This document shows positions 25,226-38,162 of a stretch of DNA of 64,000 nucleotides, piece after piece. Origin of the DNA: Chionis minor (Eukaryota > Chordata > Aves > Charadriiformes > Chionididae); the NCBI GenBank assembly GCA_013398295.1, contig VZSF01008160.1:310623-374622 (forward strand), in the 5' to 3' direction. The translations under genes and the position numbers were made by a program. Below the pieces are notes generated by a model. The model saw only the letters and a program-made list of their open reading frames with translations. It did no database searches and was not told where the DNA came from. Position 1 is the first letter of the stretch. The number at the start of each line of letters is the position of its first letter.

Positions 25226-27749
25226 GGGGGCGAGGATTGGTGTGGTCTTTTCTTCTTATCTATTTGGGTGGCTCTAAGAAAGATTTTGTTTCACACAGAG
25301 AGAAACTCTTTTTCCTCTTCTAGTTTACAACTGAAGAAGTGCTACCTTCTATGCTGTTCTCTTTCAGTCGAACAAAAAGGATTTCCTAAAATATGACATT
25401 AAAACCTTACGATTATCTCATATGGAAAGTAGTCTGATAGTTTTTCAGACTGAGCTAAATGTCCAGGAAGAGGTAGCAGGGAATGGGGAGAGAGCTCACT
25501 GACCTGAAAAAAGTTTACTCTTTTGACTGAAGTTAAATCTGCCTTTTTCTACAGGGCAGCCTTAAGCATAAACACCATAAAGAGCTTAAATCATGTCGTA
25601 GCTTATGGGTATTTTTGTACTGTTGTCAGAATAAAGGTAACCCTGATGTCATGAAATGCCAGTAACACTACGCCCAACATAATGTAGATAAGCTAAAAGC
25701 AATGTAACCTTTAAAAAAAATAGGGCTGCTATTTAGCTACTGCACATATTAGCTATCCAGCACCCCAGGCTAGAAAAGTGGATGATATAAGTGTCTAACC
25801 TTTAGTGCAAATGTATTTGTACGCGAAGTATCCAAGCTTTGGGACCAAACTCGCCTTCTAGGGCAGAGCAACAGCAGAACAAATTGCAGGAAGGAAAAAG
25901 GGGCTTTGGCTAGAAAATGGGAGACACAGAGCAGCCATCAAGCAGGGGATAGGGAGAGAGATTCAGTCACTGCCAGATGAGAATGGGAGACATGCAAGGG
26001 ACTGATACAAAGCATGACAGTAAGAAATGCAAGAGAAAATACGTTACGGCAATTCAGACCTCGTCAGACACCACGGGTCTTTTAAACAGCCTGTGATTCC
26101 ACATCCTACTTTCTAATGCCCAGTCAGCTGTAAGTGTAAGATTGTAGGTTAAATAAATACAATTGTAAATGACAGCATTTAGCTCTCTAATTACCTGTTG
26201 GTCCCTGTAATTTATTGGACCTGCAAATCTGTCTCCAGGAAGGTGGGAACAATTCAATTACTGCTCAAACAAAGGCAAACTTGGCAGGCACAGATTTGTA
26301 GCTACAGGTGCTGAAAGTGTTCTCAAGCATACTATATGAGGTGTTTCATTGAGGTAATACCCTGACTGGGGCTTCTTGGTTGGATTCTCAGATGGAATTA
26401 CGATGCACTGCTCTGCTCCATATTCCCACACAGAATGTAAGCTTCCTTGAGCTTTTAAAAACAGCCTTTTAACCACAGAAGCATGCAAGATATTGCATGC
26501 TTATTTTACTTGAATATTTATGCACACCACTTTTTCTAAGTTTGAGCAGAAGGCAATGGCCTGTAGTTAGCAGAGCCTTACAAGAGATCCATAAATTATG
26601 TTAAGTATTCTTTTTCTTTTCCAGGCGATTGTGTGACTTCAGGTTTTCTTTATCAGGAGAACAGCACATGATTCTAATAAACAATATTAATGATGGACTC
26701 AACCCTGCCCTTCACTAGCAAGAGACACTCCCTCTAAGACAAGGTAGGATAGATCAGAAGGACACGCAGCTATGCCCAAGTGAGGCTGTGATGGTCTATG
26801 GCAAGTCAATGGTCTTTGGGCTCTAATGTGTTCCATTACAGGAGTGAAAAGCTGAAAATATGAAAATAGAAAGTCTCTGCAGCTCAGTGGGATGTAGGCA
26901 ATGGCTGTTGGGCAACTCATTTAGTGCTGCTTTCCAGATCCTCTCTTGCCAGCACAGTGAGGAATTTATAGGAGAAAGGAAGCTAATTCCCACAGTGGCA
27001 TATAGAGGTGTGGAGAAGTGTTATGCACACTTAACTGCATTATATAGTACTTCCCTAAAGTGATAATCCTTACGCTATGTGTGTACATAAATAGCTATTT
27101 GTTTTTAGCACAGCCTTCTTCTCAGAAAACTATTTGGAATCTCCTTTCAAATAATTTTCTTACCAGCAACTTCTTTTCTTTTGATATAATGATGAATCTT
27201 CATGCAAATACAATGCAAGCCAAACGCGGAAATCTCCCCAGGATTAGAGCTGCTCAGTGCCCAGCCTAGGGGACCAGTTACATTAATACCAACACATCCC
27301 TAAGCAGAAGGATAGCACCCAGCAATGCACATAACATACTATAACCATAAATGCAGATTACCGCCTTGTATACCCTCTTCGTTGACTATACACACACTGG
27401 TGGCTCTCCCAAAATAGCCTGAAGCAACTTGACACACAGATTAGGAACCCACTGTCTTCATTACAAACCTAAATTTCAGATGCACTCAAATCTACAAGGT
27501 TTGTCCTTCCGTTTGCCACTGTAGTAAAATGCTGCATTGATTTGAAAAACGGGACTTTTCTAAGACCTTCCATCTTAAGTGTTCACAGTACTTGGGACGA
27601 TAGTTTGGAAAAACTCCATGGCCACCAGTCCTGTGCCTTTGTTATTAACTGTTGCTTATATATCATTCGGCTCACATAACTTCAGCTGCTTTTGGCAGGT
27701 GACCAGCTGATAGTGGTTCGAGACTTTCTCTATAATTCATGGAGAGAAA
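25226..27749. other. Unique non-coding sequence
   Basis: No gene or repeat family was recognised apart from a perfect inverted repeat at 26479-26502. Frames are short on both strands. Confidence 0.5.
26479..26502. repeat. Perfect inverted repeat, 10-base arms, 4-base spacer
   Basis: The left arm AAGCATGCAA is followed by GATA and the exact complement TTGCATGCTT. Each arm contains ATGCAA, a half-site similar to that bound by POU/octamer factors, and the two are in opposite orientation. The symmetry is seen directly; any function is inferred. Confidence 0.8.
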
Positions 27750-29060
27750 TAAAGATTTCATCGTGCACACAGAGAGCCCTGTGGAGGTGCTAAGGCAGAG
27801 ATAGGTAGAGATGTCGCATCCATGCTGCTGCAAGGCATGAGGGCCAGGAACCTGGAGGTCAGGCTGCCTGCGGACACCCCCTCCTTCCCTGCTAGTGCTT
27901 TCAAAGCCTGCCCAGGACAGGAACCAGCTGCGCTCCCTGGCACTGGGGATGGGACAGTGTCACCAGAGCAGCCAGGATGCAGTGCCCATTTCCAGCTTGT
28001 GGTGGGGTGATGCTGCCTTCCCCCAGATGCAGCTTTCTCCTTCCAGCCTTCCCAGTGCCTGGTTAGAGTGTATTTCCCAGCTTGGGTCCTAGCAGGAGAC
28101 ATTACACTTTGTCCTCGTGTATTCCTACAACAGATAAGCTCAAAGTGGGTTTGGTGTTTTTTTAGCTCTTCCAAATTGCTGTGTAGTGTTTCTGTGTGCT
28201 GTGGAGGTCTGTGGTGGTGCCTGAATTGTGCCAATATTGTGCAGTGCCAATATTGGAGTGGGCCATGAAGCGTCAGTGAAGTCAGTGGAAGTGGGATGTG
28301 TGTTTGCTTGAGAAAAGGACAGCCAAGTAAAAGACAACTATAGCTCAGTTAGGATGACTGTCTACCACTCCCTTTTGTCCCTTGATCCCACTGATAAGCA
28401 CCTGTCAGTGTCATTGGAAATGCGGTACCGTCATGGAAGTGGGAATGATGCAGCAAAACCCACCATCTGCAAGAAATTAAAGCAGAAGAGGAACACAGGC
28501 GTATCTCTGCATAAACACACGCAGCACTGGCCATTTCCACGCAGAGCGACTCACCCCGCCATCCTGGCTGCTCCCTGACCCGGTGCAGGTGTGACTGCTG
28601 GTGGTGAAGAGTCCTCCTCTCACTGGCACTGGCTGCCAGCACCTGCAACGCAGCCACAACAAACAGCAAACTGGTGAAACTGACAACAGGAAATGGCAGT
28701 GACCGATCAGTGTTTGTGCTTGGTATGCTTACAGCCGTACCAAGACAGCTGTTTTCTTCCCATCTCTGCTATTTGCTCTCTCCAGCTCATTAGCTGATGG
28801 TCAACATGGACCGCAGCAGTGCAGGGCATGGCTCCATGAGATGGCTGCGCTGGTCTCATGTCTCACCTGCTGTGGGTGTGGAAAGGGGTTGTTACTCCTC
28901 CTTCTGCCCTGCTGCCACCCCCGCCCGCCATGGAGCCGTCCTGCCCCTCCTTGGCTCCCGGGGGGACAGGGAGGGACTGGGAGGGCACAGCCCAGGGAGC
29001 CATGGTAGAGGCATTCCTCTCCTCATCTGCTGGAGGCTGGATAAGATTAGCAATAATCTG
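27750..29060. other. GC-richer non-coding block
   Basis: This stretch is clearly richer in G and C than its flanks, with short runs such as CCCGCCCGCC near 28919-28928. That is why it carries the longest open frame of the window (minus strand, 27758-28234, 158 codons) and several overlapping frames on both strands. None has a recognisable domain, and high GC lowers stop-codon frequency, so I do not call a gene. CpG sites are scattered and not dense enough by eye for a clear CpG island. The motif GTGCCAATATTG is repeated at 28228-28239 and 28244-28255. Confidence 0.5.
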
Positions 29061-29224
29061 AGACTTTACTCTAGGGACACCAGGACCTGCAGAGCAAGCT
29101 TTAGTTACATGCAGATAAGCCAGAAGTTACACTAAATTGTGCACAAAATAAAAACTGACCCCGAGGTGGAGGTGGCAGGGTTGGGTGACTGACCTGGCCT
29201 TATGGGGACTCTCTAGCTGCATCC

Positions 29225-29500
29225 TCATGCCACCACAATTTCCACAGCCTCCAGCTCCACAATCCCTCCTTTGATGTGACTCGGTGATCTTTTCAGGTGG
29301 TTTATTCCACAACCTGATCTGCTTTAGCACTGAGAAAGGTTTATACCTGACCTGAATCTCTGCTTCTTTACACAGAGCTGATGAGCCTTCACTTTATCCC
29401 TCACAGTTTTGGGTAAGCTAAACTGTTTCTCTCTCGCTTCTTTTCACATTTCAAATGTTTGTACAGCATTATTATCTTCCTCTGGATTTTGGCTTTTTAT
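29225..29500 (-). mobile_element. Possible very old CR1-type LINE 3' fragment
   Basis: Phrases on the plus strand, such as the one around TTTATTCCACAACCTGA and the following ACTGAGAAAGG and CCTGACCTGAATCT, recall the reverse of the C-terminal ORF2 region of ancient CR1/L3-type elements. The order of the blocks is right, but divergence is high and several stretches do not match. No protein can be read. A unique sequence with chance similarity remains possible. Edges are approximate. Confidence 0.4.
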
Positions 29501-31334
29501 TGAAGTTATATGAGAAAGGGGAAGAGAGGGTATACCAAGAGAGGGCTGGATAGAGATCTCCATAGTAAGCTGTGGGAGAAACTGAGCATGTTGCACTATG
29601 TATATTATATGTAGAGGTCTATGTCAAGGTAAATACCTGTAGGACGATGCTTATGTTCATATCCATATCAAAATATACAAACATACATAACCACAAATTA
29701 ATTTTAATCATAAAAATGCTTCATTAATTAGTTGCTCTTTTAATGCTACACAAAAATTCTTTTCCCTGAAAAAAAAAAAAAATTCTGAATAGTCTCTAAA
29801 TGCAGCCAAGCTTTAAGCAGAGAAGAGTCTCTATGAAAGAGGAGCTAGGAAGGATTCTATTCCCTTACATGTCACTTACTGAGTCTTGTGAGCCTTTTTT
29901 TGAGAGCAGCTGGTCCTACAGCAGAATACTCGCACAGATGCCTCACCATCCTGATCCTGTATGGCAGGCTTTATCTCTCCACTTCTAATTTACACATCCT
30001 CAAGAATACAAATATTACCTGAATGCACAGTAAAAGAGCCACAGAGCACAGCAGTATGGGCGAGTGCATGAGCAGAAGACCCATAATCTCCGTTGTCCAT
30101 TTGTCCTAATTTCTTTAGTGCATCTATATGCTTCCGCAGCCTGTAATGTTGGGTGTTTTGAGAGAGGTACCCTGCCAGACACCAGCTACTCAGTGCTTCC
30201 CACAAGCATGGGATAAGTGATGAGAGCTTTGGCTGCTGCTCATGTCCTGATGAAACAGAGGTAGGGGATGACGCAGTCTTCAGCTTCACTCACCCTGATC
30301 CTACATCTCTGCACAACACAGGGGGACTTGTACCCGAACGCTTCTTGATGGGTGAATAGAGCTCAGATCCACACTTAAAATATGGCTCAGGCATAGGCTG
30401 GATACTTGCTATGTTGCTGTGTTGGGCCTGTGCAGGTTACAAGCCTTGTGTGGCCAGGTAGGGCTTTGGGTTGCAGACACCCAAAAGTCCTACACCTCCC
30501 TTTGGGGCCAACTGCTGACCACCGACCACCTTCCCTCCTCCTTGCAGAGCTTACCACCAGAGCACCTCTTCCCAGGCAGTTCATGTCTATGTTCTTAGCT
30601 GAGCTTCTCAGGTTTTGCACTGAAAAAAGGTCACTGTCACGCCATTCTCTATGTACAAGAAAGGCTCAGTGGTTTTCTTTCTATGAAGCCTGAAACGCAT
30701 TTCAGACCTTGAAAACTGCTGCAAACCCAGCAGCCCTCCCCGTGACTTAATTTTCAAAGGCACTGACTTAATTCCCAGAAAGCAGCGGTAATGCTGGCTG
30801 TAATCAAGAGGGCCGTGCCTAAGAAGAATAAGAATTCACCTCCAACTAATTTTTCCTGCCTGGGTACATGAGACCAGAAAACCCTGCAGAGAGCGAGCAG
30901 ATAGAAATGCCCCCTGGTATGAGCGGGTCTGCCCTAGTGGAACAGACCCACAACTGCTTCCCACCGGCTTTACTTCAGTGTAAATGTACTGACAAAAAGA
31001 GCTGGTCTCTTTAGGCTCAATAAGCTTAATTTACCTGGATCTCCAGCAGCTAGTTACTGTTTTAATGCTATGATGCCAACTAGTTTCCTTTAACCCTAAG
31101 TGGCAAAACCATGAGAGGGGAAAATTAGTGATTTCCAGCTATTGAGAGTCCCCGTTCTGAGGGAATCATTTGCCATGTTTGGAGCTGTGGCAGGGAAACA
31201 GGTGAGAGACGGCGTTTCCAATCATCGGTTTCTGAAAGGCAAACTGAGTGCAGCCTGCCTGTTAAAACCTGGTGAGGACTGAATTATGCAGAGAAGAAAG
31301 GAGGACCGTATCATTTGCACAGCATGCCATATAT
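29501..31334. other. Unique non-coding sequence
   Basis: Contains an A run near 29770-29782 and otherwise AT-rich unique sequence. No gene, RNA or repeat family recognised. Confidence 0.5.
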
Positions 31335-31394
31335 TCTCTCTCTCTCTCTCTTTCTCTTTCTCTCTCTCTCTCTCTCTCTGTTCTCTTTCCCCCT
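31335..31394. repeat. (CT)n microsatellite, interrupted
   Basis: A pyrimidine tract of CT units is interrupted by TTT at two internal points and ends in a C/T-rich run. It is all pyrimidine on the plus strand apart from a single G near its right part. Long mirror-like purine/pyrimidine tracts of this kind can adopt non-B structure and are prone to length change. The frame on the other strand gives an Arg-Glu-rich peptide that is only a translation of the repeat. Confidence 0.95.
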
Positions 31395-33884
31395 CACCAG
31401 CCTTCTCTAGCAAATCACTGAAATACAATCCTTCCTTCTGAGAACACACTGAATAATTGTTTTCTAGACAAATTCAATCCCAGGAAAGCCACTGATCTTA
31501 ATGACATAGTGGCTGGTTGAACAAAGTCCCAATTAACTTTCTGGCCCAATAATTGAAGTCCGCTATTAAAATTTTCATCAAAAGATGCTGGCACAGAAAG
31601 GCAGACCTTTTATAGCCATCATTACATGAGACAATTCCCTTAAATCATACTTTTCAGTAACCAGGGTGCTTCTCTGGCTGGTCGGAACTTGCACATCGCT
31701 GCAACTGCCCTTCGTGTTTGCGTTTTGGCAAGATAAAGCTGCTGCCAGAGCGTGGGCCAGCCAGCAGTGTGGTGCACAGGGCAGATGGCTGGTATTGTCA
31801 GCCATCTCCATCCTCTCTCCCACGGCAAATGTCAAATAAGGGAGAACTAGGTAACAGATTTGACTGACAAAACTATTCCTGTTTGACTTCTGTGGAGCCT
31901 GGTACCTTTGCCTCCCTTCTGTTAGCGGCTTGTCTGTATTTATTTACTTTTTCTGCCTCATGTTCCCACCCCACATCAAGAAGAAAGGACAACTTTCAGG
32001 CCTGAACTGACACTGTACCTATTTTATTACCTGTTTTCTCCACTGACAAGCATATCTGCATTTTTACATATTGATTCTCCACTATATATTTATAGTAATT
32101 ATCATTTTCCTTTAAATATTAAATTTATCGATATTAATATTTCTTTAAAGAAAAAGGCCCTCCTTCTCCTAAGGTTGATAGATTCCTCTGTGACTTTATC
32201 ATCTTACATGCATTTTTAATCCTGTTCTTTGTTCAATAATAAAAACTGTCAGGACCAAAGGAAGAGTTTGGCCACTTAAGGAATGGTTTCGGTATCACTA
32301 AGAGAGCAGCTGAGAAACAAGCAAGTTTATATTTGATATGATTCCATATTAACAGAGGTTGACCTTATCTGAGGGCAGCCTTAAAAGGAAAGTCTGTTCA
32401 GTCCCAGGCTTGAGAGTAAACAGACAAGTGGTCCTTATGTAAGTAGTAATAAGTGTTTACAACATTGCTCGGATAGCTTCATTGTTCTTAGCTGCGCTTT
32501 TGCAATACTTTTGTTTGTTTAATTTCCTTTCTCTACTGTAATCTTAATGTAGTCATAATGGATTTGATTATATGTTGTTACTCTTTCTTGGCTTATTACA
32601 AACTGCTGGCAAACACTCCAGAGCTCAAATGTGCTCCTGCAAAATCAGCTGTTTAATAATGCCAAATAACAAACACGTTCTTGGTGAAGAATCTGTAAAC
32701 CGAACAAAGGGACACATCTCTGCAGTGTGCTAAATGAGCATTATGCATGCAGTTACAGCACGACTGACAGATGAAGGGCAGCAGTAGAGAAGACTGCTTC
32801 CTGAAGCTTCCACCAAATATGTTTCTCTACAAAGCATGCATCACAAATGTAGCAGAAATGCTGTGGAGTAGTATATAGGATGTAAGAAAATTTGTTTGGA
32901 ATGACCTGGATGTCTGATTTAAACCTCTCTTATGAATAACAACCTTGTCCCAAACTTACAGCAGTACAAAACCTCACAGCTTGTCTCCGCTACTCTGCTC
33001 CTGGGAGACAACAGGTTCAACAGAAAACCTTCAGTCAAATCTTTGAATCCTTCAGTTGGTTCCTACTTCGGTATGACATCAAACAAGCTGCTTTTATTCA
33101 ATAAAAAGGCCCTCAGAATCTTGCCTCCAGAATAAGGAGTCTCCCTGTATATGTGCGTGTATGTATATAGTATTTTTGTCTCCGTCTCAGGGTCAGTCTA
33201 TTTTAGGAAGCTCCATCACCCAGTTATTATGGGAGTCTTGTTTTTTCTGCCGTCAGAAGCATCCACGAAATGTTGTGGTGTCCTACTGCAGGTCTGGCCT
33301 GATATGCTCAAATGCCAAAAGTGGACACGCTGCCCAGGTGCTGAGCATGGGGAAAAACCTTTCCACTTCCCTGCTGAGTGGTTTCATCATGGGATAAGAG
33401 CCCAGCCTGGAACCGGGCTTACAGAATCCCTCTGTTTGGGTAGTTGAGTTTTATATAAAATACTTAAAAGGAAAGAGCAAGCCACCGAGCATCTCTGTGG
33501 TCTTGTCTGAAGACCTTTGTAGGACCAGGGTCTCAGGGGCTGTTTAACTGTCAATACCAAGTACAGCAGAGTGAAAGGGGAAGCTGAGAGCCCTCGACTC
33601 TTGCCAGAGGCAAAACAGGGAGACAGATGCCTGTTTGTGAGCCAGTGGGTAAGAAGATGCCAGCACTGGGATCTGCAGCAGCTTTGTGAAAGATCCAGCT
33701 CTTCATTTCCTTTGCACCTTTTCCAGGCACTCAAAACAAGCTGTCATTTGGGGATATATGCAATACTCTGTTCAGTCCTGAGACATATTGTTAAATTTTT
33801 CTTTTATTAACAAAAGAAAAATAATGCATTTATTTATTAATCTCACTGCTGAAACAACTTTGAAACCTCCATCACATTCATCTG
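31395..33884. other. Unique AT-rich non-coding sequence
   Basis: No gene or repeat family recognised. The part from 32040 to 32160 is extremely AT-rich. Frames at 32932-33135 and 33151-33447 have no known domain. Confidence 0.5.
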
Positions 33885-33990
33885 CTATGCCTTGTCTTAT
33901 GCTTGGATTGTAAGCTCTTTGGGCCACAGACAGTTTCTCTCTGCAGTGTTCCTGCTTGCCACCGTCATAAGAAAAGAAAATAGTAATTAT
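33885..33990 (+). mobile_element. Ancient MIR/L2-type retroposon tail
   Basis: The segment containing GATTGTAAGCTCTTTGGG, followed by a decayed form of the GCAGGGAC...TCTCT...TGTTC blocks, matches the 3' end shared by old amniote retroposons of the MIR/L2 type. Only the tail is recognisable; the upstream part has faded into unique sequence. The following A-rich stretch around 33969-33990 fits the end of such an element. Exact family not assigned. Confidence 0.5.
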
Positions 33991-36900
33991 AATCTGCTGG
34001 GGTTTGTTCATAACAATAAATAGACGCCGAATGTTTCCTCAAGTGAACAAAACTACTATGTCTTGCTTTTAAAATTCTTCAATTTGAACTAATCACTCAT
34101 GGAGTCATTTTATATGTATATACGTGATTTCGACTTGCATCCCCGTGGAGGACATCTTGCACGCACAGGCTGAAGTTTATTTGGTAAAACCCAAGCGCAT
34201 GTACTGCTAGTGCTGAACTGGGCCTGCAGGGAGCAAGTGATGGCTGCCCAGTCACAGCTGGGTGACTCTGTACTCATTAAACTGAGTGGTATTAATGCTA
34301 CCCATTTTCCTAATCTGCTTCCATTCATACCGAGTCTGAGCAATGGTCTGAACTACGTGGCTGCACTCCCTGGAGCAGAGAGTCCCCTGCTAAAGGGATT
34401 GGGATTATAGATCCAAAGAAGGATTTCTTCAGCCCTACCTCCTTGACCCAGCCAACACAAAATCGTACATGAGAAAACCTCCATACATTGATTTTACAGA
34501 CATCGACATGCTTTCCAAACAAATCCATGCAACCATTTCAGTTTTTCCCAACACTAGTCTTGACCTGAGGTGTGCTGTGGTGGGTGTTAAGTAGCACACT
34601 GTGTCAATATTAAAAAGTCACCTCAGCAGGCAGAACTGTGTGAGACACAACTGGCCGTCAGTAAGACAGACATGTAGAAGGCCAAAACACCCAGAAGGTT
34701 TCTTACTATTTAAAGTACTTTTGGAACAGAGGTCAGGCATACAGTCATTCTGAAAAGAAAATAATCCAGATCCCAGAGTCCGAGCACACCACTCACTTCT
34801 GTATAATGCTAGCACAAACAAACACCAGCGTCTCTCTCTAAATCCTAGAAAATCTTTAACACCTAGAAATTGTACGATGTACCATGACCAACTTTATTTT
34901 GCAGCATTTGCAATACCTGATGCCTTCATCACCACCACCCGGTATTTTCTTATCAAAGCCAACTGAATCCTGGAGAAGCTGTTTTTACCTGCTCACTCAG
35001 GAGACCCAGCTGCATGTTATGAGGCAGTGCTTCCTCTGCAAAATGCTGCTTTAGGTTCCAGTTTCCTCCCTGGTGAAGTTCAGACTTGGTTTTGACCTGC
35101 TATGCCAGATGGAACACCAGCTACTGTTCATGGCCAGAGGAGCTGAAAACGAGAGAACTTTTCTTAACTGGGCTCTTGCAAGAACGAGCATTGGAAAGAA
35201 AACGAAAGAACCTCCTCTTCTTATAGAGTTGCTGGAGGCCCACTTGAAAAAGAGGGCTTACCTTCGGAGGTGTGACTATCCGGACAGCGTGCTCCGTCCT
35301 CTCTTTGCGTTTTGTTCTTCGCATGATCAAGGGTGAATAAAGATCAGAAGACCCACTTGGCTGATTTTGTCCCAGGTGAGATCAGAGCAGCTTGTGGTCC
35401 TTCAGCCTACATGGGGTAAAATTCTTCTCACTGACACTCAATGGAGAAATTGAAGCTTGTTTCAATGAGGTCGGTACTCCTTCACTGTGTTTTCCTATAA
35501 TCGCAACCAAGAAATTGTACATGGAGCTCTATGAATATACAGCAATGCCTACAAAAATACAGTACTGCAAAACTGAAGAGCTTCTTCCTCAGAAAATTTT
35601 GTGCAAATCTTGCCTATTCTATTATTTTCAGTAACTGTCATCTGATCAAAAGTACAGCTTTACAGACTAAAACGTATAGAATCGAAGGAAGACAGCATAT
35701 GCTATTTTAGTGAGTGTATTATCTAAAGTAGGCCTTCCATCTGTTTCAGACCTAATTATTACATCATCTTTATGTAGCTTGATTTACAATGAGTGAATTA
35801 AATACTTATGTGAGTGCTTCATACAATGTGAAACACAGCTGTGACATTTTTAGAGCTAGAACAGGGTAAAATGTTCTAGACACACCAAATTTCATTTTTC
35901 TATTGTGTTTACAAAAATATTCCTTTGTAGCAAATATTTTTCCCACTCCCTTAGCAATACACAATTGTATTTTGAAGAACCATACAGCATCCACTCTGAT
36001 TGCAATACAATACTGAATATTTTTATCTGTCAAAGAAAAGACTGAGTTTTCTGATCAAAACAGCAGTCTCTATTAAAAGCATTCAGCTGGTTCTTCCTAA
36101 CCTAGCTGTTGCCAAACAAAGGCAGATTAAGATTAATTGCAGTAATTAAACAAGAGGACAGGCTACAGCATTAGTAGCAGCAATGTATCACATTCATTGT
36201 TCCCAGATACTTGATTCAACAGGAAAACAGAAAATCACATGAGCCCCAGTCTATGTTATGCACATTTTCTATAAGAATTAACTCTTTAGCTGATACTCAG
36301 GTACAGATACTTTCCCATAGCATACCTTTCTTTAAAAATCCCTTTAGCTGGTAAAAGCAAGCCAGATTTAGAACATATTTCTTTTTTAGATTATAACATT
36401 CTAAGATAGTTTGGTGGGACCAATCTTTTAAACTATCAATTTTTGTCTTGGGTTTCAAGAGTCGTAGTGAAAGGAGAGGTAGAATATAGATCAGGGTGTA
36501 GCAGAAGCTCCTGTTTCAAACACAATAAGGAATAATCACAGTTTTCTCCTCACTTTTCCCTTGTGCAATTTTTTTGCTTGCTTTTGGGTTGGGGTTGGGT
36601 TTTGGTTTTGCTTTTTGTTTCTGTGTTTGCTTTAAAAGACATGCACTCTGCCTGAAGCCAGTTTCGGTCAGGTTATGGATTCAGGTTACAATGTCACGAG
36701 GCTCACAGCAGGACACTGCAAATTAACTGCATTGCCTTTACAAGACTTGACTGTATACTCATTCTGAGAGCCAAGATATTTGCTGTTGTTTCCTCAGGAT
36801 GGAAAATAAAAGAAGGCTAGGTTTAAAAATCACGCTATTATTTAGGATAGCCCAAGGCACATGAAGTGTCTCTGGCTAACAGTCTATGGGCTCAGCATAA

Positions 36901-38129
36901 GTCCTATGTGCCTCCAAACCTCCTGCTCTGCCAGGACACTTCTTCCCATCCCACACAGCTGGTTACAAAAGCAGTCTCTGCTTCCCAAGACATGACCAGA
37001 CATTATTTCAATTGGAAAAAAAAAAACCAAATCCCAAACCACAAGATTCCTCTTATGTCCACTTCAGTGTGGCATAGACACACCTTGTTTTTGCCAGCAT
37101 TGCCTTAGTAACTTGTCATTAGAAGAGAAACAAACAGGTTAAGAAATCAATAGGCTGTTTTGCAGGCAGAAAGGCAGCAGAAAATAAAGAGAGCTGTATT
37201 CTAGGAAGCAAACCTGTATTTTCTTCTGTTAAGCTTTGAACGGGAAAGTGAACCTGATGCTGGGAGGAAAACATTAAATGTAACTGGGGAGGGTGAATGT
37301 GTCCCTTGCAACTAATTTCCCATGAATAGCCGCCTGCTCTGACATCTTTTGATTGAGCTATTTCTAGCGCTAACCCTCTGCTTGTAAATGCTGGTGCTAA
37401 TCTTGTTTCAGAAATGTTTCATCTTGGCAAGGCATTAATAAACACCGTACCAGAAACTGCCTGGAGTCCCGCCACGCACAAGGCCTGGCTGTAATAGAGC
37501 CATCAACCTTGGAGGTAGATGAAGACCAGGAAAGGGATGTTCAGGTGCCTTGGTGGCTCTTCAGACGCATTTTAAGCCAGTCAAGCCCTCATTTGTCTTT
37601 CCAGAAACATCAGCACAAGAAAAATTTAGCTTGTGTTAATGCTTCCAGAAAGCAAATGCTAGGTCACAGGCTGAAGTTTGCTTGACAAGAAAATGAAAAT
37701 CTGATTTGGTGGAGACGACAGGCCCCCTGTAATGGCAGAGACATCCAGCAGGCCAGCACAAGAAAAGCAAAGGGATACGTGGTCACACTCCTGGGCTACA
37801 AAACCACAGGAATATCCATTACAAACTATTCACTAATCACTTACAGAAAGGGAGTCAGCTGTATAGGCTAAAAGTAGTTGGTGATTACAGATTTTAAGCC
37901 TCCTTAAATGAGTCTGATTATCAGGGACCAAGGCCTTTAAGATGTCTCATTCTTCAGTTGCTTTTGAAGGCCATAACCTACATGTCACAGTCTGTTAAGT
38001 AATGAGCAAATTCCAGGAAGTCATCACTTACTGCAATGAATTGTTATTATTAGTTGTGCTGTTGTTGTTGAGATAAAGATTGTCAGCCTGGGCTAAACAA
38101 CCGGAGATAGGTTCCCTGTTGTAGGAAGT

Positions 38130-38162
38130 TTTGTACAAACGCAGAATTTTTTGTACAAAAAA
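38130..38162. repeat. Twin GTAC-centred palindromes 20 bases apart
   Basis: A 10-base palindrome with TTT arms around GTAC (38130-38139) is followed by a 16-base palindrome with six T and six A around GTAC (38147-38162). The centres are exactly 20 bases apart, about two helical turns. The observation is direct; whether a symmetric protein binds here is unknown. Confidence 0.75.

Noticed and set aside
27758..28234. Longest open frame in the window (minus strand, 158 codons)
   Set aside because: It lies in the GC-richer block where stops are rare, overlaps frames on the opposite strand, and has no domain, splice context or protein-like composition.
31222..31449. Arg-Glu-rich minus-strand frame
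   Set aside because: It is the translation of the (CT)n tract.
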